The notes beneath the pieces are model-generated. The model made no database searches, had not been told where the DNA came from, and saw only the letters and a list, made by a program, of their open reading frames with translations. The position numbers and the translations under genes are program-made. 32,433 bases of DNA from Pseudomonadota bacterium. Lineage in GTDB: Bacteria > Pseudomonadota > Gammaproteobacteria > Steroidobacterales > Steroidobacteraceae. Below are positions 12,568-19,880 of this stretch, one piece after another. The stretch spans positions 1 to 32,433 of the forward strand of contig JAJZVF010000009.1 of NCBI GenBank assembly GCA_021845825.1, in the 5' to 3' direction. How positions within the stretch are numbered: position 1 is the first letter of the stretch; every line of letters begins with the position of its first letter.

Positions 12568-13995
12568 ATGTCGGCCGAACGCATGTCCAGCGTCGATCGG
12601 GCATGGCTGTTGATGGACCGCCCCGCCAATCCGATGACGATTGTCGGGCTGATCGTGCTCGAGCAGCCGATCGAGCTCGAGCCGCTGCGCGCGCTCATCG
12701 GCCAGCGCCTGCTCGCCTTCCCGCGCTTTCGGCAGACACCGGTGGCCGGTGTGCTCGAGGGCAGCTGGGTCGAGACTGCCGCCTTCAGCCTCGATGACCA
12801 CGTGCGCTCGATCGCGCTGCCCTCGCCCGGGAACCAGCGACAGCTCGAACTTCTCGGCGGTGAGCTCGCCAGCACGCCGTTTCCACCCGGCCGTCCGCTT
12901 TGGTCGTTTCATCTTATCGGCGAGTATCGCGGCGGCAGCGCCATCATCGTGCGGATCCATCACTGTTATGCCGACGGAGTTGCCCTGCTTAAGGTCTTGC
13001 TCGCGCTTGCGGATGCGCAAGGTGCAGGCGCAAGCCCCCTGCAGTTGAGCAGCTCGCTGCAGGCTGCCGTGCCGCACACGGGGCAGCGCCTCTGGTCGGC
13101 ACTGCTCGACACGTTCCGCCAGGGGGCTGATCTGCTCGAGGCAGGGCTGCATTACACTTTGCACCCGGGGGAGGCTGCGGGGCTTGCCGGTGAGGCGCTC
13201 GGCATCGGCGCGCAGTGGCTGCGGCTCGCCGCGCTTGCAGGCGAGCCGTCCACGCGTCTCAAGCGCCCGCTTTCCGGCAGTCGCCGACTCGCCTGGGCGC
13301 GGGCGCTGTCGCTCGAGGAGGTGCACACGATCGGCCGCTTTCTCGGCTGCACGGTCAACGACGTATTGATCTCGATCCTGGCCGGAGCGCTCGGACGGTA
13401 CTTGGACACCGCAGGCGAGTCGGTCGCCGGGCTGACGATTCGGGCGGCGGTTCCCGTGAACCTCAAGCCGGCGGCCCTGGAGCAGCCGGCGGCGGATCAG
13501 CTCTCCCTCGGCAATCGCTTCGGTCTGGTGTTCGTCGAGCTGCCGATCGGTGTGCGCCACCCGCTCGAGAGGCTGTATACGGTGCAGGCCGGGACGAAGG
13601 CGCTGAAGGGCTCGGCACAGGCGCTCGCCACCTTCGATCTGCTGTGGCTGGTCGGCGCGCTTCCTCCCAACGTGGAGGAGTATGCGCTTTCCCTGTTCAG
13701 CGCCAAGGTCAGCCTCGTGGCCTCGAATCTTCCCGGCCCTGCCGAGGCGCTAGCGCTCGCCGGCCGGCGCATCAGCGAGGTACTCTTCTGGGTGCCGCAA
13801 TCCGGCAGCGTGGGCGCGGGTGTCAGCATGCTCACGTACTGCGGACGGGTTCAGTACGGCGTCATGGCCGATCGCGAGCTGATTCCTGATCCGGCCCGCC
13901 TGGTCGCGCTTCTTGCCGAGGAGTTCGAGCGGCTGGCGCTGTTGGTGCTTCTCGGCAGCGTCGCTCTCGAGCCGCAGTGCGCATCGCTCCCTTGA
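12568..13995 (+). CDS. Wax ester synthase / acyl-CoA:diacylglycerol acyltransferase (WS/DGAT)
   Basis: A 475-residue acyltransferase that joins acyl-CoA to a long-chain alcohol (wax ester) or to diacylglycerol (triacylglycerol) at the membrane or lipid-body surface. It carries the catalytic HHxxxDG motif (HHCYADG, His131-Gly137), the Asn264-Asp265 motif (TVNDVLISILAGALGRYL), RPLSGSRRLAWARALSLEEV near 233-252, and SNLPGP followed by a hydrophobic C-terminal domain (VSMLTYCGRVQYGVMADRE). The N-terminus SSVDRAWLLMDRPANPM is typical, so the ATG at 12568 is secure, although its ribosome site is weak. Only 112 bases separate it from the divergent fatty acyl-CoA reductase. A C-terminal stretch after about residue 455 (LALLVLLGSVALEPQCASLP) has no clear family match. 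Which product dominates cannot be read from sequence. Confidence 0.93.
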   Translation: MSAERMSSVDRAWLLMDRPANPMTIVGLIVLEQPIELEPLRALIGQRLLAFPRFRQTPVAGVLEGSWVETAAFSLDDHVRSIALPSPGNQRQLELLGGELASTPFPPGRPLWSFHLIGEYRGGSAIIVRIHHCYADGVALLKVLLALADAQGAGASPLQLSSSLQAAVPHTGQRLWSALLDTFRQGADLLEAGLHYTLHPGEAAGLAGEALGIGAQWLRLAALAGEPSTRLKRPLSGSRRLAWARALSLEEVHTIGRFLGCTVNDVLISILAGALGRYLDTAGESVAGLTIRAAVPVNLKPAALEQPAADQLSLGNRFGLVFVELPIGVRHPLERLYTVQAGTKALKGSAQALATFDLLWLVGALPPNVEEYALSLFSAKVSLVASNLPGPAEALALAGRRISEVLFWVPQSGSVGAGVSMLTYCGRVQYGVMADRELIPDPARLVALLAEEFERLALLVLLGSVALEPQCASLP

Positions 13996-14055
13996 AAGGG
14001 AGTGCCCGCGGACAATACAAGTGCAGTCCGGGGAGCGCGCGCGCTCGGCGGGCGC

Positions 14056-14087
14056 CGCGCAGCGGGGGGGCGTAAACCCGCTGCGCG
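14056..14087. terminator. Candidate bidirectional terminator hairpin between convergent genes
   Basis: CGCGCAGCGGG (14056-14066) pairs perfectly with CCCGCTGCGCG (14077-14087), leaving a ten-base loop. It sits in the 111-base gap between the WS/DGAT stop (13995, plus) and the TPR gene stop (14107, minus), where a shared terminator is expected. No T-run follows on either strand, so efficiency is doubtful. Confidence 0.4.
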
Positions 14088-14106
14088 CGTGCTGCGGATC
14101 TGCCGA

Positions 14107-14961
14107 TTAGGGCAGCCCCGCCTTGGCGCGCTCGATGTCGAGCCGCTCCATCTCGTCGGCGGGCTTGCACGCGGCCGCGTCCCGGTAAAGTGCTTGCGCC
14201 TGCGCGCGATAGCGCGCCGCATCGAGCAGCATCAGTCCGTGGGCGAACTCCATGTGCACGATCGGCGAGTCCGGGGCGAGGGCATTCGCCCGCCGGAAGT
14301 GCTCGAGCGCCTCGCGCTGCGAGGCGCCGTAGGCGAGGCCCGCGGTGAGCGCGCCGAGCTTGGCGAGGATCTCGGCGTGGAACAGCCCGAAGGCGAGATG
14401 CGCCTCGGCATGCCGAGGCTCGAGCGCGAGAGCACGCTCGAGGTGCGTGCGCACCCGGCCCGCCAGACCCTTGGCGAGGGCGGCGGCGATCGAGATGCGC
14501 TGGCTGTAGCGGCCCAGAACCAACGCCAGCGTGTAATGCGTGTTGGCGTGCTCGGGAAGCTCGCCGACCGCGCGCTCGCCCCGCTCGATGGCGGACTCGA
14601 GTGCGCTCAGCGTCGCGGCGGCGCTGCGCCTGGAGTAGAGCGAGTCGACGGCCGCCGCCTTGTTGGCGACGGCTGCGCCGAGCGCCCCGAGCGCCCCGCC
14701 GAGCCGGACCGCTCTTACGAAATCTCCCGCGTGAAACTCTTGCCAGGCTTCTTGCAATACCCGGGCCACCGCGGCGGCCCCGCCGTGGGCGTCGATCCAG
14801 GAGGCCAGGTGCGGGTGGCCGGCGCCGAGGCGGCCGAGGAGGCGCTCTTCGGGCCAGGGTTCCCGGTCGGTGCGATGCAGCCGCGCCCAGCGCTCGTGCA
14901 GCCGCGGCGGCGGGCCGCGGCGGGCGGTGGAGGCGCGGACCGGAGCGTTTGTTCGACTCAT
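14107..14961 (-). CDS. TPR-like hypothetical protein beside the phasin gene
   Basis: A 284-residue protein I do not recognise. It is predicted soluble, with no signal peptide. The N-terminal third has a conserved-looking block (ERWARLHRTDREPWP, then VLQEAWQEFHAGDFVRAVRL). The rest is helical with TPR-style pairs: HANTHYTLALVLGRYSQRIS near 135-155, LERALALEPRHAEAHLAFGL near 175-195, and HFRRANALAPDSPIVHMEFA near 220-240. Start: the ATG at 14961 is the first that leaves a plausible protein; a long open extension upstream crosses the phasin and patatin genes antisense. It diverges from the phasin gene over 123 bases and lies tail-to-tail with WS/DGAT. Position suggests a role in storage granules, perhaps as a scaffold, but this is inference. 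Confidence 0.75.
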   Translation of the reverse strand: MSRTNAPVRASTARRGPPPRLHERWARLHRTDREPWPEERLLGRLGAGHPHLASWIDAHGGAAAVARVLQEAWQEFHAGDFVRAVRLGGALGALGAAVANKAAAVDSLYSRRSAAATLSALESAIERGERAVGELPEHANTHYTLALVLGRYSQRISIAAALAKGLAGRVRTHLERALALEPRHAEAHLAFGLFHAEILAKLGALTAGLAYGASQREALEHFRRANALAPDSPIVHMEFAHGLMLLDAARYRAQAQALYRDAAACKPADEMERLDIERAKAGLP

Positions 14962-15084
14962 AAGGCCCTGCTGTGGCAAGTACGAATCCAGCCGATCGAT
15001 CGTGTCCTCTATAGTACGTAGGCCGGATATGGCGCCCAGTCGGGCAAATACGCATAGGCGGCCGTGGCCGCAAAGAGGAATGGC

Positions 15085-15570
15085 ATGGCAACCCGGAGCA
15101 AGTCCCGCAAAACCTCCCGCGCGGCCGCGGGCAGCACCTCGGCCGCGCTGCTCGCTGCGCTGCATCAGATCTACCTCGCCGGCCTCGGCGCGGCCAACCG
15201 GGCGCGCAGCGGCGCTCCCGAGCTGTTCGAAGAGCTCGTCGCCGAGGGCGCGCGCGTCCAAGCCGACAGCGGCGCCGCCGCCGCGCGGGCGTTTCAGGCG
15301 ATCGTCAGCGATGCGCAATCGAAGGTGAGCGCACGGGTCGGGCAGGTGCGCACTCAGGCGGCCGATGCGCTCGAGGGGCTGGAGAAGATGTTCCAGACGC
15401 GGGTGCATCGCGCGCTCACGCAGCTCGGCGTGCCGAGCGCCGAGCAGCTCTCGGCGCTGTCGAAGCGGGTCGATGCGCTCAACACAAACATCGAGCGTCT
15501 GGCGCGCCGGCCGCAGGCCGCACGTGCGGCGCGCCGCAAGCCGGCCAGGTCCCCGATGTCCGCGCGCTGA
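15085..15570 (+). CDS. Phasin-like granule-associated protein
   Basis: A 161-residue protein with a basic N-terminus (MATRSKSRKTSRAAAG), a long amphipathic helical centre with no membrane segment (LFEELVAEGARVQADSG, then SKVSARVGQVRTQAADALEG) and a Lys/Arg/Ala-rich tail (RRPQAARAARRKPARS). This matches the PhaI/PhaF type of poly(hydroxyalkanoate) granule-associated phasins, which coat storage granules; the basic tail resembles the DNA-binding tail of PhaF-like proteins. ALTQLGVPSAEQLSALSKRV is also typical of this group. The start at 15085 is supported by AGAGGA about six bases upstream. It begins a co-directional row with the patatin gene (6 bases later). No PHA synthase is in the window, so whether it coats PHA or neutral-lipid bodies is open. 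Confidence 0.85.
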   Translation: MATRSKSRKTSRAAAGSTSAALLAALHQIYLAGLGAANRARSGAPELFEELVAEGARVQADSGAAAARAFQAIVSDAQSKVSARVGQVRTQAADALEGLEKMFQTRVHRALTQLGVPSAEQLSALSKRVDALNTNIERLARRPQAARAARRKPARSPMSAR

Positions 15571-15576
15571 GGCCGG

Positions 15577-16809
15577 ATGCTGACCCTTGAGCCCGCCCTG
15601 GCGCAGGACAGCTCCCGCCGCCGGGCAGGCGCCGGCAAGCTGGCGATCGCGCTCGCCGGCGGCGGGCCGCTCGGAGCGTTCTACGAGATCGGCGCGCTGC
15701 ACGCACTCGGTGAGGCAATCATCGGCCGCGCGCTCACCGACTTCGATGTCTACGTCGGGGTGAGTTCCGGGGCGCTGGTGGCCGCCGGTCTCGCCAACGG
15801 CTTCGACACGACCACCCTCGGCTCGACGTTCATTCACGATGAGTCGACGGCGATTCCATTTTCACCGGCGACGCTCATGCGTCCGGCCCTGGGCGAATAC
15901 GGCAGGCGGATCCGGCTGTTCCCGGAGGTGCTTGCGGGCCTCGTCCGCCTGTACTCGCGCAGCGCATGGCCCGGCGCTGCCGATGCCCTGGGTGCGCTCA
16001 TACCGGGCGCGCTGTTCGACAACGAGCCTCTCGAGCGCTATTTGCACGCGGCCTTCAGTGCGCAAGGCCACACGGATGACTTCCGCGAACTCGCCCGTCG
16101 CCTCTATGTCGTCGCCACCGACCTCAACACGGGTGAGTCGGTCTCCTTCGGCACACGGCAGCACGCCCGGGTGCCGATCTCTCGGGCGGTTGTGGCGAGC
16201 GCGGCGCTGCCGGGACTTTATCCGCCGGTGAGAATCGACGGACACGAATACGTCGACGGCGCGCTCGTACACACCATGCATGCATCGCTCGCGCACGAGC
16301 AGGGCTGCCGACTGGTGATCTGCATCAATCCGCTGGTTCCCTTCGACGCCGCGCACGCCTCGGGCGCCGAGCGCATCAACCTCACCCGCCGCGGCCTGCC
16401 CGCTGTCCTCGGCCAGACGTTCCGCGCGCTCATCTACTCGCGCATGCAGGTCGGCATGGCCGGCTATCGCGCGCGCTTCCCGCTCGCCGACACACTGCTG
16501 CTCGAGCCGGACCGCCACGACGAGAAAATTTTCTTCGCGAACGTGTTCGGCTACACCGGCCGGCGCCAGCTCGCCGCTCATGCCTACGAGCGCACGCGCG
16601 CCGATCTGCTGGCGCAGGCGGACAGGCTTGCGCCCATCCTGCGCCGGCACGGACTCGAGCTCGACGTGCATCGGCTGCGCGACCGCGAGCGCACGTTCTG
16701 CACATCGGCGAAGGAAAGGCACCGCGACGTCCGGCACCTCACGCGTAAGCTGGATGGCGCGCTCGACCGCCTGGAGCATCTGCTGGTGGGCGGGTTTGCG
16801 GGAGAATAG
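15577..16809 (+). CDS. Patatin-like phospholipase / lipid-body lipase
   Basis: A 410-residue patatin-domain hydrolase with a Ser-Asp catalytic dyad. The oxyanion loop GGGPLG is at 28-33, the nucleophile Ser63 lies in GVSSG (61-65), and the catalytic Asp227 is in the DGA box (HEYVDGALV). VVASAALPGLYPPVRIDG is the expected segment before the DGA box. No export signal is evident, so it is probably cytoplasmic. Patatins of this layout hydrolyse acyl esters, including triacylglycerol, phospholipid and possibly PHA. Lying six bases after the phasin gene and five before an alpha/beta hydrolase, it is likely a storage-lipid mobilising enzyme. The C-terminal 80 residues (ERTRADLLAQADRLAPILRR) form a helical extension, rich in charge, that could bind granules. 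Confidence 0.9.
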   Translation: MLTLEPALAQDSSRRRAGAGKLAIALAGGGPLGAFYEIGALHALGEAIIGRALTDFDVYVGVSSGALVAAGLANGFDTTTLGSTFIHDESTAIPFSPATLMRPALGEYGRRIRLFPEVLAGLVRLYSRSAWPGAADALGALIPGALFDNEPLERYLHAAFSAQGHTDDFRELARRLYVVATDLNTGESVSFGTRQHARVPISRAVVASAALPGLYPPVRIDGHEYVDGALVHTMHASLAHEQGCRLVICINPLVPFDAAHASGAERINLTRRGLPAVLGQTFRALIYSRMQVGMAGYRARFPLADTLLLEPDRHDEKIFFANVFGYTGRRQLAAHAYERTRADLLAQADRLAPILRRHGLELDVHRLRDRERTFCTSAKERHRDVRHLTRKLDGALDRLEHLLVGGFAGE

Positions 16810-16814
16810 ACGCC

Positions 16815-17720
16815 GTGGCGGCGCGCTTCTGGGCGCTCGTGCTGGCGGCGCGGCTGTTGGTAGCGGTGGCCGCGGCCGCCGCGGCGGCCGCACTCCTGCG
16901 TCTGTCCATTGTAGCGACAGTGGCGGCCGGTGCGACGGTCTGGTGTCTTATTTCCCTGACGGCGGTTGCGGCCTCGTTCGCCGCCGCGCGAGCCGGCGCG
17001 CATTCGACCCGGACCCGACCGGGGGCGATGAGGCTGGTGCGGATCGTTTGCGCCGAGACGCTGGCGCTCGACATGACGCTGTGGCGCATGGCGGCCGAGC
17101 CGCTGCTCGCACGCCTCGATCGATTCGTCGGGTCCGGCAGTCAGCCGCCGGCCAGGGTCGTGCTGGTGCACGGTCTCGCCTGCAATCGCGCGGTGTGGGG
17201 ACCGCTGCGCGCGGCGCTGCGTCTTGCGGGCATCGAGGGGGTGTATGCGGTAAACCTGGAGCCGCTGTTTGCCGACATCGACAGGTACGCCCGGGATCTG
17301 CTCGCCGGGCTCGAGGCACTCGGGGCTTCGCCCGCCCGGCCGGTGGCGATCGTTGCCCACAGCATGGGCGGCCTGGTTGCCCGCGCGGCGCTGCGCGAGG
17401 CGAGGACGGGAACCATCAGCCGGATCATCACCATCGGCACGCCGCATCTTGGCACGGTCGTGGCCTGCCGATTTCCGTGGCTGAACACGCGGCAGATGTG
17501 CTGCGGATCCCGTTGGCTTCTCGAGCTCAACGCGCAGCAGGAGGCGCGGCTCGCTCTGGCCGTGACGAGCCTCTACAGCCACGACGACAACCTCATCGTC
17601 CCGGCGAGCGGCGCGGCCCTCTGCGGTGCCCGCTCGATCGGTTTTCCGGACCTGGGGCATCTCAGTCTGTTGTACTCGCCCAGGATCCTGCGCACGATCG
17701 TCGCTGAGCTCGGCGCGTGA
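16815..17720 (+). CDS. Membrane-anchored alpha/beta hydrolase (lipase-like)
   Basis: A 301-residue esterase/lipase. The first 65 residues contain two hydrophobic segments (ARLLVAVAAAAAAAALLRL and VAAGATVWCLISLTAVAASF), a likely membrane or granule anchor. The catalytic domain follows, with VVLVHGLACNRAVWGPL (oxyanion region), the nucleophile Ser183 in AHSMGG, IIITIGTPHLGT-like strand and cap residues (ITIGTPHLGTVVA), an Asp in YSHDDNLIVP, and a His in DLGHLSLLYSP. This is a lipase-class triad resembling bacterial triacylglycerol lipases. The GTG start at 16815 is supported by GGAGA eight bases upstream. It lies five bases after the patatin gene, and its stop overlaps the next GTG. The substrate is inferred from context as a storage ester. 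Confidence 0.85.
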   Translation: MAARFWALVLAARLLVAVAAAAAAAALLRLSIVATVAAGATVWCLISLTAVAASFAAARAGAHSTRTRPGAMRLVRIVCAETLALDMTLWRMAAEPLLARLDRFVGSGSQPPARVVLVHGLACNRAVWGPLRAALRLAGIEGVYAVNLEPLFADIDRYARDLLAGLEALGASPARPVAIVAHSMGGLVARAALREARTGTISRIITIGTPHLGTVVACRFPWLNTRQMCCGSRWLLELNAQQEARLALAVTSLYSHDDNLIVPASGAALCGARSIGFPDLGHLSLLYSPRILRTIVAELGA

Positions 17721-18481
17721 TCGATGTTCTCTCCCGCAAGGAGACCGACCGGCTGCTCGAGCGCAAGGCGCGGCTGAGCGCGTGGCTCGCCGCGCGGCCG
17801 CAGCTTGCGGCCCGGCTGCGGGTGCTGCGGACGTGGCAGGCCGAGCGGCTTGCCCGCACCTATGCGGATCTGCGCGCCGATCCGCAAGGCGAGGGAGCCG
17901 TGGACTTTTTTCTGACCGATCTCTACGGCCCGCGGGATTTCACGCGCCGCGATGCCGAGCTGAGGCGCGCCTGGGGCGTGCTGCGGCGCACGCTGCCGCC
18001 TTTCATGCGCGCCGTGCTCGCTCTGGCCATCGAGCTCGAAGTGTTGAGCGAGGAACTCGATCTCGATGTGGCGCGACATCTGCCGCCCGGGCAGATCACG
18101 CCCGAGTCCTATGCGCGCGCCTATCGGGCCGCCGGCCGGCCCGAGGCACGTCGCCGTCAGATCGAGCTCACGCTGGAAGTCGGCCGGCGCCTCGCCCGGG
18201 CGGTGCGCATGCCGCTGGTCGGGCGCGCGTTGCGAGCGGCACGTACGCCGGCACGTATGGCTGGCTTCGGCCTGCTCCAGGATTTCCTCGAGCGCGGCTT
18301 TGCCGCCTTTGCACGCATGCCGAGTGCCGCGCCGCTCCTTGCGGCCATTCGCGAGCGCGAAACCGCGTTCATGTCTTCGCTGCTTGCAGGGACGCCGGGC
18401 GATCCTGTGGCCGCCGCCGACGGCGGCCCCGCGACGGCGGTCAATCAAAAGCTTCCTGGCGGTCGTCGCCGACCTCGATGA
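17717..18481 (+). CDS. Uncharacterised FFLxxLYGPxDFxxRD-motif protein
   Basis: A 254-residue predicted helical, Arg/Ala/Leu-rich cytoplasmic protein. I do not recognise a named function. The most conserved-looking part is VDFFLTDLYGPRDFTRRDAE at about 62-81, with an acidic patch later (AIELEVLSEELDLDVARHLP). The C-terminal part is amphipathic (RMAGFGLLQDFLERGFAAFA), which could contact lipid. It starts with a GTG that overlaps the preceding hydrolase stop (GTGA), so the two are translationally coupled. This makes it the last member of the phasin-patatin-hydrolase row. The last 41 bases overlap the tail of the convergent Rieske gene, so its final dozen residues are under double constraint. A role in storage-granule metabolism is inferred from position only. 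Confidence 0.75.
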   Translation: MIDVLSRKETDRLLERKARLSAWLAARPQLAARLRVLRTWQAERLARTYADLRADPQGEGAVDFFLTDLYGPRDFTRRDAELRRAWGVLRRTLPPFMRAVLALAIELEVLSEELDLDVARHLPPGQITPESYARAYRAAGRPEARRRQIELTLEVGRRLARAVRMPLVGRALRAARTPARMAGFGLLQDFLERGFAAFARMPSAAPLLAAIRERETAFMSSLLAGTPGDPVAAADGGPATAVNQKLPGGRRRPR

Positions 18482-18770
18482 TCCCGCCGCGCACGCGCAC
18501 CGGGAAGCTGTGCACCGGATCGTGCGCGGGAGCTTTGCGGACCGCGCCGGTGCGCACGCAGAACTCGGCAAGATGGCGCGGGCAGACGACGTGATCGCCC
18601 TCGAGCCAGCCGGTCGAGAGCGGGCTGCCGTAGTGCGAGCACACGTCCTCGATGGCGAAATACTCGCCCTCGAGGTTGAATACGGCGACGTCCGTACCGT
18701 TCACTGCGAGCACCGTCCACTCGCGGTTGGCGAGATCGCCAACCCGGCCCGCCTCGAACCACTGCGGCAT
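18441..18770 (-). CDS. Rieske-type [2Fe-2S] ferredoxin
   Basis: A 109-residue single-domain Rieske protein. The iron-sulfur ligands are Cys44 and His46 (CSH) and Cys63 and His66 (CPRH), 16 residues apart between the two pairs, in the normal order. The length and the sequence around the ligands (VCSHYGSPLSTGWLEGDHVV) match small non-heme ferredoxins such as NirD-like proteins and the ferredoxin components of aromatic-ring dioxygenases. It carries single electrons in the cytoplasm. A GGAG site lies eight bases before the ATG at 18770. No oxygenase or nitrite reductase lies beside it, so its partner is unknown. Its 3' end overlaps the convergent upstream gene by 41 bases. Confidence 0.93.
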   Translation of the reverse strand: MPQWFEAGRVGDLANREWTVLAVNGTDVAVFNLEGEYFAIEDVCSHYGSPLSTGWLEGDHVVCPRHLAEFCVRTGAVRKAPAHDPVHSFPVRVRGGIIEVGDDRQEAFD

Positions 18771-18880
18771 CGGTCTTTCTCCGCCTGCACAGGCAAGCCC
18801 CGGTCAGCGCGCGGGGCGGCGGAATTCTACGGGCGCTGTGCGGCGGCGGCGTTGACGTATGTCATCAGGCCGCGTTCCCT

Positions 18881-19684
18881 TCACGCCTCGAGCGTGATGC
18901 TGACCGGGCAGTGATCGCTCCCCATGACATCGGCGTGGATCTCGGCGGCCTTGACGGCCTTGCGCAGGCTCGCGGAGACCAGCACGTAATCGATTCTCCA
19001 CCCGACGTTGCGGGCGCGGGAGTTGGCGAAATGGCTCCACCAGGTGTAATAGCCCTTGCCCTGCTTGAACAGGCGGAACGTGTCGAGGAAGCCCGCGTCG
19101 ATGAACTGCTGGAAGCCTGCGCGTTCCTCGTCCGTGAAGCCCTTCTTGCCGCGATTGGGTCCGGGGTTGGCGAGGTCGAGCTCGGTGTGCGCGACGTTCA
19201 GGTCGCCGCAGACCACCACCGGCTTTTTCCTCTCGAGCTGCTTGCAGTGGGCGAGGAAGGCCGGATCCCAGTGTTTATACCGCAGGTCGAGCCGGCTGAG
19301 GTCGTCCTTGGCGTTGGGTGTGTAGACGGTAACGAGGTGGAAATTGGCGAATTCGGCGCTGATCACCCGTCCCTCGTTCAGGCTGTCGCGCCCCTCACCG
19401 TCGGTGAACCGGTAGTCCCGGGCGAGCGTCGGGGAAAAGCCGTTGGCGACCGAGAGCGGCTCGATGCGCGAAAACACGGCCGTTCCCGAGTAGCCCTTCT
19501 TGACGGCGGAGTTCCAGTACTCATGGTAGTCGTGGCCGTTGAGGTCGATATCGGCCTGGCCGCGCTCGGCCTTGGTCTCCTGGAGGCACAGGATGTCGGG
19601 CCGGTGCGTCTTGATGAAGCTCTGCAGCGTGCCTTTCTTGGTCACCGAGCGGATGCCGTTGACGTTCCAGGAATAGATTTTCAT
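18881..19684 (-). CDS. xthA: Exodeoxyribonuclease III (AP endonuclease)
   Basis: A 267-residue member of the exonuclease III/APE family, which cuts DNA 5' of abasic sites and trims 3' ends in base-excision repair. Motifs in order are MKIYSWNVNGIRS, LCLQETK (metal-binding Glu), VYTPNAK, VVCGDLNVAHTELDLANP (catalytic Asp and Asn), RIDYVLVS and the terminal GSDHCPVSI (Asp-His pair). All catalytic positions are intact and the length is normal for the ExoA/Xth type. The start follows from the conserved N-terminal MKIYSWNVNG. A promoter candidate and a perfect 20-base palindrome lie upstream. The glycosylase at 2012-2590 acts earlier in the same repair pathway, although it is far away. Confidence 0.96.
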   Translation of the reverse strand: MKIYSWNVNGIRSVTKKGTLQSFIKTHRPDILCLQETKAERGQADIDLNGHDYHEYWNSAVKKGYSGTAVFSRIEPLSVANGFSPTLARDYRFTDGEGRDSLNEGRVISAEFANFHLVTVYTPNAKDDLSRLDLRYKHWDPAFLAHCKQLERKKPVVVCGDLNVAHTELDLANPGPNRGKKGFTDEERAGFQQFIDAGFLDTFRLFKQGKGYYTWWSHFANSRARNVGWRIDYVLVSASLRKAVKAAEIHADVMGSDHCPVSITLEA

Positions 19685-19730
19685 CAGCGCGAGCCTTTGC
19701 GCACCAAGACGGCGGCTTCAGGAACGGATT

Positions 19731-19750
19731 CGCCCGCAGGCCTGCGGGCG
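19731..19750. repeat. Perfect 20-bp palindrome upstream of xthA
   Basis: CGCCCGCAGG is followed directly by its reverse complement CCTGCGGGCG. It lies 47 bases before the xthA ATG and just downstream of a candidate -10 box, at about +1 to +20 of the inferred transcript. It may be an operator or an mRNA 5' hairpin. Confidence 0.6.
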
Positions 19751-19758
19751 GCTGATGA

Positions 19759-19787
19759 AATCTACAGACCGAAAGACCCGCCCTCAA
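19759..19787 (-). promoter_or_regulatory. Candidate sigma70-type promoter for xthA
   Basis: On the minus strand TTGAGG (19787-19782) is followed after exactly 17 bases by TAGATT (19764-19759); each box matches four of six consensus bases. The inferred start of transcription would be near 19752, at the edge of the 20-base palindrome. It lies about 70 bases upstream of the xthA start codon. Confidence 0.4.
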
Positions 19788-19880
19788 GTGCCGCAAGGAA
19801 GCGCCGGATGCGCACGTCCCGGCCGGTTCGGCGCGGCGATGCGCGTCCTGTTTCCGGGCCGTCCGCCGGCGATGGACCGC

